64,000 bases of DNA, taken from contig JAVLUZ010000154.1 in NCBI GenBank assembly GCA_036768485.1, positions 28,876,456 through 28,940,455 of the forward strand, written 5' to 3'. Both the position numbers and the translations under genes were made by a program. This stretch comes from Mermis nigrescens. Its lineage: Eukaryota > Nematoda > Enoplea > Mermithida > Mermithidae. This document shows positions 21,696-33,600 of this stretch, in pieces. The notes beneath the pieces were generated by a model, which did no database searches, had not been told where the DNA came from, and saw nothing but the letters and a program-made list of their open reading frames with translations. Positions within the stretch are counted from its first letter, which is position 1. Every line of letters starts with the position of its first letter.

Positions 21696-24600
21696 CTGTA
21701 GCCGAAAATCGACGCGTGAAATACTTTTTTCGAAACACAAAGTCGCGGGTTTGAGGTGGGAATAACGATTATTAGACGATTGCGCCCGGTAGAGGGCCGA
21801 CAATTTAAAACAACCAACAGCGCACGGAATATTAATATTGTCAAAAAGTTTAACTTCAACCGGATAGCTGAATTCACTTCAAAGAAAATGCTTAAATTAT
21901 CAGTGAAGCATCATCGAGACCGTTTCAATTAACTCACTTCTATATGTACGTGAGACGGAATGATTGTCGGGTCGGAGTCAAAAATATAATATTTTCTAAA
22001 TAAAATCTGTCAAAGTGTCGTTCCTTAGCTGAAAATTTGATTCCAAAAGTGATTAGAGTGAAAATTTTTATTAGGAATTGATAAAAAAGATCAGCAACGA
22101 GAAAAGCAAATGCGTTTTTTATTTCGAATCTGGACCCAAAGCTATAAGAATGCCAATAAAGTAAGGAAAATCGGAGAAAAAAACCTAATTAAAAATAATT
22201 TCCAATAAAAAAAGTAATGCGAACAATTCAATAAACTTTTACTTGCGCAACGAGCATTATAAAATAGCTTCGTCGATTCGTAGGAATTTTATAGACGGAA
22301 GGCGGAGTGATATATGATATAGAGAAATTCGTAAACTATAAATTTTTGAACTAAAATTCTGTAAAATTTTCCAATTTTAAGCAATATACAGCGAAAATGT
22401 GAAAAAAGACGAGCTGGGTGGGAGTATCGCAAGTTTGTTTATTCGGGCGATCCATTAGAGCGTATGAAACTTAAACAACAACAAAAAAAGTAGTTGAACC
22501 GGCTGCCTGCGTGTGCACACAAATCGTTGCTGCGGGTGAAATTTTTACATTTTGAACTTGCATTTACTGTAAGAGCATGATTATGTTATTATTGCTGTTC
22601 ATTGTACGCGAGCACAAAGCGTCGTACGCGTAATTTTGGCCCAATCGAACTAGTTTTCGAAATTAATGTGTACCTTTGCATACTTAAAAAGCAATTTCCG
22701 TCGTTCATTGCGCGCGACTTTGAAAGGAGAGCAATTGACGACAACAAAAAATGAACCACTTTTCGGCCGAAAACTTTTATTTACATTGTAAATAACGCAG
22801 AAGACGCGAACGAATCGTCTATGTTGAACTTATACTTTTAGTTTCGAAAAAAAAACATTTGTCTAGACGAGTAATGATTATAGTAGTAATGAAGATCTGG
22901 GCGGGGGCTGAACCCAGGGGTGAATTTAGGGGGCGCGGGGGGCCGCCCCCTCATTGGCCCAAAATAGTGCGCAAAATTAAGGATTTTTGAGCGATTTTGA
23001 GCGATTTTCGGGTGAAAACGGCTAATTTTTCCGCCCAAGTCAGGGTTCCGCCCCCCCCTTAGGGTTACCGCCCCCCCCCCTAGGAAAATCCTGGATCCGC
23101 CACTGGCTGAACCAAAACTATGAAAACAATCAAATTTAGAAAGTGTAGGGTTAAAAAGTTTTTTAACGAATAAAAATTATGTAAAATTTATGATAAGGGC
23201 AAAATAAAACATTTTTCTGGGTTTCTCATCGAACTCTATCTATTTTAGCATTGAAGATTTGATTTCGGGGTCTGCCAAATTGTTAGATCCAGATCATATA
23301 GGCGTAGCAACCGAATTCTGGACGGGGAGTCTCGATAGAGCGAAATCACGAAAACAGTACCTACCGATAATTCAATGGTGTCTACTGTATTCTGCGCGGG
23401 TTTTAGACCATAAAGGCACAACATACGGCCGATCTGGGGGTATCAAGGGAAGGTGTCATTTAGCTGTTTTTTTTGTAAAAATGACCTTAAAACTGGTAAT
23501 AGCGTTGGAACTACGTTGTTCCAAAGTTTCTGGTCAAATTCAAGCTCTTTTAAAGAAAACTTTTATCAAGGAAAGGTGTACTTTGATTTTAATCGATTTT
23601 TAGCTTTCATTTGGCCCTATTTTTGCCGAACATTTACCATTTTTCCATTCTGAGAGTCAAATAGACCCTAAACCCTCGTTCACATGCATGAATGGTCACG
23701 GCCTCAAACTCCCTTTTACACTCCATGTGCAATCTGGACTGGAACCCAGTAAATTTTTAAATTTTTTTTTCATTTTTCTCGCTATTTTTTTGATTCTGAT
23801 AGAGCCTGATGAGAACGTACAAAAATAGCGTATTTTTGCTATAGCATGGATATTTCGATGTTTTCTAAGCCTTTTTAACTTTTTGAGCCTTCCAAAATTT
23901 GATAGCTGCCCACATTGTATTGACTCGAAGAAATGAAGACAAATTTAAGAAATACACTTAGCATTTTGGAACAAATAAAAATTAAAAATTAAAAAAGGAT
24001 TGAAGACACGCAAATGTGGAAAAAATGAAACACGTTTCAACGAAAATGGAAGAAGGATACATTGTTTCAACTTTACAAGTTTGGAACAAAAGAGCTTTGA
24101 CAAAACGAATTTTATATGACAACAAAATATTTAGCAATTGTTTTTTACAGAAATTCACGATCGTTCGAAAAATAGTAAAAAAGCACTTGAAAAATGAGAT
24201 AATTCAAGATAGAAATAAAACAGATAATAAAAGTTTCTAAAATTAAAACAAAAAAGTAATTACTAAAAATAAAATAAAAACTACCAGGCGCTTTCGTAAC
24301 AAAATTCGACAGTCTCAAAAATTAATGTTTGCTTGCTTCTGAGATTTTAATCTAATTTTGGACTTAAACTGTAAATTATTTATTGTCGTCCCCTCATTTT
24401 AAATAGTGATTTATTCAGACCTGATCAGCCTTCGATTTGGGAAAGCTTTCATTCCTAAAGTACCTACTAATTATGTCACCCTTAAGCAATAAATTAAGAA
24501 AATCGGACAAGCTGAAGTAGTTTTGGAGATAATTATTAACAAATGCCATATTATCGAATAAAAAATTAAAATAGTATAATTTAAAGGATTCCATTAAAAA

Positions 24601-27600
24601 GTGCTCAATTAGAAAATAAAGATATAAGCGAGATTTAAAATGGTTAAAAATAAAGTATTAAAATTAAAATACACATTTAAAAGTTTTAAAATTTAAAGAA
24701 CCTTTGCCCTCTCCATACAGACACATAGAGGCAGCCATTTTGTAACCGTGGCGTCCAGTCAGAAAAGGCGGGGAATAAATGGTGGGTTTTGAACCGGCTT
24801 TTGCGTCGTTAAACTTCTTTTGAAAATCGTCAATGCGCCATAAATACTGCGAGCCGTATCTATCAAGCAATTTAGGATAAGTATAACCTTAACAAAGTTT
24901 AAAATAAAAATGACTTAATTTGGAAAAAAATGAAAAATGTATTCAGGAAATTGGAACAACAGTCTCTAAACTGGATTCGCCATTTGTATGCCGTGTAATT
25001 TAATTGAAAAAGTTTTAATATAAGTCAATTGCGTGAGATTTTTCATTCAAATTTATGGATGAAAATTCTTTAATTCTTAATTTTTCCATGAACTCAAACG
25101 ATAAAAGGTGTTAATTCAATTTGTATTTGAAATCGAGCTGACTTTGCTTGTAATTTTAAATAAAAAAACTGTTGTTTTTTAAACTGATTTCATTCATTCC
25201 AACTTATGCTTTCGGTTCTAAAAGTCTAACTTTTTGCAAATTGTCAAAACGTGAATATTTAATAACAATCGTAATGCAGGTAACAACGTCGGAAAAAAGA
25301 TTATGTTTGATAATTTTGATGTTTATTTTTTAAATCGATAAATTCCCTTTTTATGAAATTTAAATTCCATTAAAATATTAGATTTCGCAAAATAGCTGAT
25401 GATTTAGCTTAAGTGATAATAGTGTATTGACGGAATAATTATTCATTTATTTTTTAAGTTATCAAATGTTTATAATTTATTTTAAAATTTTATTAAAAAT
25501 TTAGAAATTTATTCTTCGATCATTCGAAATGATTCCTTTATTTATTTTTATATTTTTTATCTGTTCACAATTTTTCCACGCGCGTTGCTCTCGCCTCCAA
25601 GTCGTCAATTTGATTGATCAATGGGCGTTGATTTTCAGTCAGTTTTTGGATTGCTATCCGCACGCTGAGCATTTCTTTACGCAACAAATTCAAATGCTGA
25701 ATCGAATCGACTGACGAGTGTTTATCGACCTGGTCAGTCGAACCGTTCCACGGGCATCCGAGGGCTCCGAATGGGCAAAGATAATCCTGTTTGCGTGCAA
25801 TAAAAATTGAAAAATGAATTTAAAAAAATGAAAACGGAAAGTCGAAAAATTAAAATAAAATGTCGAAACTGGATTAAATTGGAAACTTATTTCTTTCGGA
25901 GCTTAAAGTTTTAAAAGCTCAATAACCTGCTAACCTTTTGATTGATTATTAAAACCTAAAATGGACGAAATATAGAATAAAATATAAATTACCTAGTCAT
26001 AGGTAGCGCGTTAGCGCGTACCTATAATATACTTGGGTACCCCTAACACCTGTGCACCCCTACAGCTATAACGGGACACTTCTGGAAGGTGCGGTTTTTT
26101 TTGAAAGAAAGATAATAAAAAAATTCGCTGCCCGTGTTTTTTGTTTTTCTTGAAACTCAAAACTGGCTGTGTAAAGAAGGTGTAAAGTTTTTGTGTAACG
26201 TTATAACATAGGATCAATTTTGGGAGGTTTTTTAGGCGGCATGTGGACAACTCAGTATTGACTCGTCAAATAAATTAATGGCACAGATTCGTAGAGGAAG
26301 GGATGCTCCAGAATGACTTTTTTGTGTTTGTTGAAATTCGCATTAGTTCTCGAATGGGAGTGTAAAGAGTGCGAAAATCTGGGTGTGAAAAAGCACATTT
26401 TGGTCGAGTTTTCAACTTGTCTATGTCTGATACTAACTCCGGTTATGAGTTTTTAAAAATGTTTTCTGACAGAAATGTAGAGCGGATCAAGGGCTACAAT
26501 CTGCATACAAGCAGACTTTTCTTCGCGCAATAGGGAGTTAGGTCCTGGGGTTTAAAGTTTACACTCTAGTCGATGGTGTAAAAAACAGATTTTAGCTAAG
26601 AATTCTCTGCCAGCTTTTTCCGCTTATGAGTTGGACTTGAATGAGTATAACAGTAATCAAGCAGCTTCTAGGGGCTACACGTCGCAGCAAACCGCGTTCA
26701 AAAAAACCCAATATTGAGTTATTTATGGGGGTGTAAAGTTCGAAATCAGACGTGAAAAATGGGCGAAAAAACACGTTTTTTCCTCAATTTTGATTGGTAA
26801 ATCATATCGAATAATTTTTGCAACAGAATTTTTGCACATAGAAACGTACTACGACTCGAAAGCTACAAACTGTACCAAACCGAATTTCTTTACACTCAAT
26901 AGGGGATACGGTACGGATTTTTAAAGTTTACAATGTTCTGAATGATGGAAAATATGTCTTTGTTTGGGTTTTGTTCGCCTATTTCTCCATTCAGAAGTCA
27001 GGATAGGTCCAATAGAATAAAAATAAAGTGCCTTATATGGGGTGTATGTCATAGCGAATCGCGTATGTCTAAACCAATATTAAGCGAGTGTAAAGTCAAG
27101 AATGGGGTGCTTTAAACAGGTTTTTGTCTTGTTTCTTTCTGCCAGCTTCTCCGGTTATGAGTCAGGGACATGATTCTCAAGTCTGTAAATAAACCTGAAA
27201 CCAAATTCGATAAGCAATTTCGGCGCGTATGTTTACACTCAACAGTTCAGTAAATTGGTTTAAACCAATGTTAATTTATCCTTACATTATGGAGACTTAC
27301 TAAATTCATAAAAGTTGGTCGTAATATCGAAGCAATATTAAAATTACGATTCTGACTAAAATCTTTTTTACACTAGGTGTTAACATATCGTTTACACTAC
27401 ATATTAATCTTCGTTTTAGAGCCTTGCGGAAACCTATTTTTTCCTTATGACTAGAAATTTTTAAGGAATCAAGTGTGAGAAGTCGGTTACACACATTTTT
27501 TACACAACAGTATTGTAAATTGTTTTACACCTAATGTTAATTTGTCATCAGACCATTGTTGAGACGTAATGTCATTATAAATGTTGATTGTAATATCCGC

Positions 27601-30600
27601 GTAATATCAGATTTACGTATCCGACTAAAATCTTCTTTGCATTCTGTGTATGTAAGTAAACACTGCATATGAACTTTTGACCTAGAGCCTTGCAAAACAT
27701 AATATTTTTCTTAAATTAAAAAAAACAATAAATCAAGTGTGAGATGCCAGTTGGGCGCGTTTGTTTACAATGAACTTTATCGGACTAAATAAGAGTCAGC
27801 GAGAAGTAAAATGACAAAACGTGAGATTATTCGTTGAAGTTGCATCATGGTCGAAGTAAGCAACGATCAGAAGCGATAAGTGAATTCCAGCTTGAGCACA
27901 GAAAATAATGCTGCTTCTAACTTCAGCTAAATAATATTGCAAACGCGCGGAGTCGGAATATAATTCATACACAATGCAAGTATAAATTGCTAAGAAATAA
28001 GCAGTACCTAATGACATTCGCTACAACACTGACAAAGATAGGAATAACTACTATTTTTTTGCTAACAAAAAAGTTGGGTACTAGCAAGAAAAAATGCTCC
28101 GATGGAACAAAAAAGGGTAGAATATACTTAGAACAAAGAATTATCAAGGACGTAAAAGGAGGGGACTAGAAAAAGCTCCTATCTACAAATGTCACAAAAT
28201 TTGCTAAAACTCAGAAATTTCCTAAACAAAGAAAAAACGAGAGTAAGTAAATCAAAGAAAAACCTACCTGTGCCTGAAACTGCAAGATCTGCTAAAAATC
28301 AGACTTTTTCTAAGCAACGCAAAAATCTAAGCATATTCTGCGGCCTCTAAAAAAATCCACCATACAGTGGGCGGTTCCAAAATTCTAAGGGGGTTTTCAA
28401 ATTGGAATATTGGCCTTAATAGTGCTATGGCGAAGAAAACTCCATTTTTGAACGTTTCTTGTCGAGCTCTATCAATTGGTACCTACCAAAAAAAACCCAA
28501 AAAGAGCAGAAAGATTTGAAAAAGTTGAATTCTGGATGTATTCTTGGGTATTTGCGTTTTCTTGTTGGGTATTTTGCCTTGGGGTGCATACTCCCCAAAC
28601 CCCCTACGTCTAGGTATGGTGTCGAATGCCTAATATAAAGCTTATAAAATAAATCTCAAATCTGCGTTTTTGCTAATCACTTGCAACGTTAATTTATTCG
28701 ATATTGTGGCTAGATAAATATTACAAAAAGTTATTTCCTATGATTATTTGCGATACTCCAACGAAAGACTGTGATTTTTATATAATGCATGCGTCCATTC
28801 AGTACTCTTCGGGCGTTTAATCCCACCAGACCACCCGGATTTCATTCCTGCTCATGTAAACTGATAACCATTAGGCATGGGAGGTTAGGGTATGCACCAG
28901 TGTTCAATCAGAAACGTCGAAAATTGCCGTTTTTCCAACATACCATAATTACTATTTTTTGACCCAAAAATATTGCAATATGGCGCTGCTCAGCTATGGC
29001 GATATCTGCTTTTGCAGAGTGAGTGGTTCAGTTATCTAGCCCAATGTTTTATCTTTGTTCGACAGGATGCTGCTTTCTTCTGCAGGCCGCAGAATATACT
29101 TCGATTTTTGCGTTGCTTAGAAAAAGTCTGATTTTTAGCAGATCTTGCAGTTTCAGGCACAGGTAGGTTTTTTCTTTGATTTACTTACTCTCGTTTTTTC
29201 TTTGTTTAGGAAATTTCTGAGTTTTAGCAAATTTTGTGACATTTGTAGATAGGAGCTTTTTCTAGTCCCCTCCTTTTACGTCCTTGATAATTCTTTGTTC
29301 CAAGTATATTCTACCCTTTTTTGTTCCATCGGAGCATTTTTTCTTGCTAGTATAAAAATACCCATTTCTATCGAGTCAAAATAATTCAATGATAGTAGAG
29401 TTGGAAAAATCGAAGTATAATTTAGCTAAACCTATCAATTGAGTTTCACTAAAAATACAAGTCATCGCATCTGCGTCGAAATCTACTATATATTTGTGAA
29501 AGTTTGTTTGTATGTCCGAGGTTGGCTCCGGCCCCACAATACTTGGTGGGCTGACGTTTTGGCCCGAGCTCGACCTACCGGCTGGGGTGTAGTAGCGATC
29601 TTGAAATTTTGACAAACGCACCCATTTCGGGAGATGGCCGATTTTTTGCTATTTTTTCAAAACTTATAGTCTGTTTCATTTATTCGAGAGCTTTTTAGTC
29701 AATTCTTTTAAGGGCTACAGTAAGCTATAAACAAGACGAATTACTGTACTTCGGCAGATCAGCTCAGTGAGGGCGAGTGGCTAGAATTCTTCCATTTTTA
29801 ATGCTCTAATACGCCCAAATAAATTTGATTTAGGCATTTAATCAGTGCTGGGACATACTACAGTGAGCACGCCAAACAAAAAGCTATCGGCTGGAATCGA
29901 ACCCGGGTTGCTTCGACTACAAGCAAGAGGTTTTACCACTGAGCTATGCGGGGCTTCGCGGCGTTTCTTAACATCTTAGTCGATTGTGTTTAAAGTGTCG
30001 ACTCAGGATATGATGAACGCGCGATTTTTATCAGTAAGTTAATTTATCTGCTGGAAGACGAGAATAAATTATGCCGCAAAAATGCTGTTGAAAAACCCGT
30101 CTTTACTACACAGCTGTAGTGAGATCTAGTGACCTACAGTAAATAAGAAAGAAGGGGTTACTGTAACCTCCGAAAACATTTGCTGAAAAAGCTCTCGGAT
30201 AAATGAAACAGACTATAGTTTATACTGTTTGTATAGAGATACCCCGGCCAAGAGGAGCATGCCTGGCGACACTATGTACATTGTTATATGTTATAGCATT
30301 GGTCGGCACTGTGAACTATCAAAATACGGGTTTAACCAAATAATGCTATAACATAGGCAATTTTATAAGATAGGCATGGTATGAGATACTATGTGCAACA
30401 AGATAGGCAACGCTATAAGATGGGACGTGATATAAGATACCCTGTGCTACAGGATAGGCAATACTATAAGATAGGACGCGATATAAGACACCCCGTGCTA
30501 CAAGATGGGCAATGCTATAAGATAGAACGTTATAAAAGATACCCCGTGCTACAAGATAGGCAATGCTATAAGATAGGAAGTGATATAAGATACCCCGAGC

Positions 30601-33600
30601 TGCAAGATAGGCAATGTTATAAGATAGTATGGGATATAAGATACCCTGTGCTACGAGATAGGCAATGCTATAAGATAGGTGTGATATAGATACCCCGTCT
30701 GTGCCATAACATGCAGTGATATAAGATAGGAGATACCATCAGCTATAACATATGAGTGATATGAGTTATCACGTGATATATGACACCCTTTGCTACAACA
30801 AACAAAAAATTTTTAAAACATCAAAAATATGGTTTGACCAAAAAAATTTTCCAAAACATCCTAAAACATCAAAAATATGGTTTGACGAAAAAAATTTTCC
30901 AAAACATTCCAAAACATCAAAAATATGGGTTTGATTAAAAAAATTTTCCAAAACATCCTGAAACATCAAAAATATGGGTTTGATTAAAAAAATTTTCCAA
31001 AACATCTTAAAACATCAAAAATATGGTTTGACGAAAAAAATTTTCCAAAACATCCCAAAACATCAAAAATATGGGTTTTATTAAAAAAATTTCCAGAACA
31101 TCCCAGAACATCAAAAATATGATTATGGCTAAACAATTTTCAAAACTATTCTGTAACGTCAAAAATGTGGATTTGATCAAAAAAATGGTTGACAAAAGAC
31201 ATTTTAAAAAAATCCAAAAAATAAAATATGGTTTATACCAACAATTTTTTTAGAAATATCCCAAAAACATCAAAAGTCTTGAAAAATAAAAAATACAAGA
31301 GACATATCAATTCCATATAGCTATCAGGCCTAAGTTCAGCTCGGGCAACGCCGAGCAGCTCATCTAATATAACTATAAAACTTAATTCAATATAAAATTA
31401 TGAGAGTTAAGCTCATTAATGAGGCTGCTAGCATCCAAAGTTAAAAATCGCCAAGCGCCGTCCTTGTAAAAAATTAAAAAATTAGTGCGTGAAGATAATA
31501 GAAGATTAAAGTATAAAAAAGAAGACTAAAATATGAAAAAATTGATAGAGTAAAAAATTCAAAAAGAGGAAAAAATAAAATAAAAAAATAGAAAAATAAT
31601 AAAGAGTTAAAAAACGTAAATAAAAGATTAGAAGAGGACGTTAGGTAGAGTTAGAGGGTGAAGTAGTGGATATTTTTGATTTATGTCAAAGTGCTCCCAC
31701 TTTTGCGCTTTTTATATTTCAACGTATACATAGAAAGACAGTAGTTAATTAGCTGTTGCCTGCTTCATCAATTTTTATCAGTTTTAAACTTGGACACAAG
31801 CTAAAGCCTTTATACGACATTTAACATTAAGTTTTTCTCACACTTACATTATAAAAATTCACACAACGACTCCGAAAAAACAGAAGAGATGTATTAGAAT
31901 ACTTCATATTATCAGAGGAACGATATCAAGCGAGCAAAAATAATAAGTTTAAACTTATTGCAATGTTAGTAGAATTTTTCGCAGTTCCAACGAGCAATTT
32001 TTCTCTTAATTTTACAAATAATGTACAAGCAATGAAAATCGTACAGTAATTCAAATGCAACAATGTCTGATTTATAACGTACCTTTGCAACATTTCTTTG
32101 AGTTACAGCCACGGACTGAATATTCTTGCGCTCCTTGTACTCGCAGACTGCCACATGCTCCTGTGAAATTTCAAAAAGAAATAGAAATAATCGAGTTAAA
32201 TATGATTAAACGACAATAATAAATACTTCCAATAATTCCAAATTTCCCATCCATTTACATCCGTGGTCGCTGTACGAACAGTTGGCACGCAGTCGACCGA
32301 TTTCGTCCTTCAATTCCTTATTTTCGGTTACCTATGACAAAAGAATTTGAAAATTGCGATATAGTGATCTTTGGAATGAATTCGGTTAGCAAAGATACGG
32401 TAATATTATCAAAAAGCTACCTGAACAAGAAACGTAAAGTAGTGTAAAGTAATCTAAATCAAGTACAAAAGTTAAGTAAACAACATTTGGTTATCATTAA
32501 TTTAATTCGAGCACTATCTCTAGTAGTAGGAGAGGGAGAGACGTTTTGTTTACCTTTCTGAGATCAATGTCCACGTTATCGATAGTGCACCTAAAAACAA
32601 TGAGAATTAATCTCTTTCTGTCATGACTTCTTGTTCTGAATTGCTCGTGAGTAAAAGTAATATAACGTGGTGGTTCCATTTTACGACTTACAACACTTCG
32701 TGACAGAAAGCAATAATAATATGAATATAATTAATACGAATGAGTGGGCAATGTAAAGGTTACTTGGAAGTATCTCACCTTTTCTGACGATCGTTAATAA
32801 CGCGGTATAAATGAAGTTTAAGAAATATAGAAAATTATATAAAACGGATAATATAAAAATGACAAAAAAGAGCAGATAATAAATCCTGACACTTTAAAAA
32901 AGGAATAGGACCAACACTACAAACCTTCGTGTGAAGTCCAAACAGGATCTAGTATACAATTTACCCCCCAGGGTTTTTAGCCGATCCATATAAGCTACAG
33001 TAACCAAACTTTGCAAGGAGATAGATATAAGCCTATTGTACTAATCTGGCAAAATTGATTAACTTACGGTGTAAACTTACTAATTTAAAAAAATTAAAAA
33101 AAAACTTACTTTACTTTACTTTAAACTTACTTGTTTTTTAATGTAGGATGTTGATTGAGTTACAAAAACTGCTTTGTTCGAAACCCACCGAATCGTTTAC
33201 AATTTTTAGATGCCGTTAGTACATTTTAAACTGTGAGTGTAAAGCAGTAAGTTTACACCGTAACTTAATCAATTTTGCCAGATTAGTACAATAGGCTTAT
33301 AGCTATCTCCTTGTAAAGTTTGGTTACTGTAGCTTATATGGATCGGCTAAAAAACGCTGGGGTAAATTGTATACTAGATCCGTAAAACACGTGGTACGCA
33401 TACATGGGCTTGGGTGGGGGGAAGTTGGACGTGAATCCAGCGGACCCCTCCCCCAAAATCAATAGACACCGAGCATTGAAAGTGGGCGTAGGTGGTTTAC
33501 GTGGTTTCAGAAATGCAGGCCCCTTCATAAGTATCATACCGCTGGCAGATAAACCAGCCCTATAATTCGTTCTTGGAATTTTTCTCAATGTCTCGGAATT

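Noticed and set aside
29888..29955. Functional tRNA gene
   Set aside because: A and B boxes are good but the T stem is mismatched and there is no acceptor stem; treated as tRNA-derived.
30381..30689. 102-codon repetitive protein
   Set aside because: Open only because the minisatellite period is 51 bp; no start context, splice signals or neighbouring exons.
32779..32830. Longer TRAF exon encoding YRVINDRQK before the CTID exon
   Set aside because: Reads well and has a strong donor, but no AG acceptor exists between the upstream in-frame stop and this sequence; an AC acceptor would need an AT-AC intron and no matching donor was seen.
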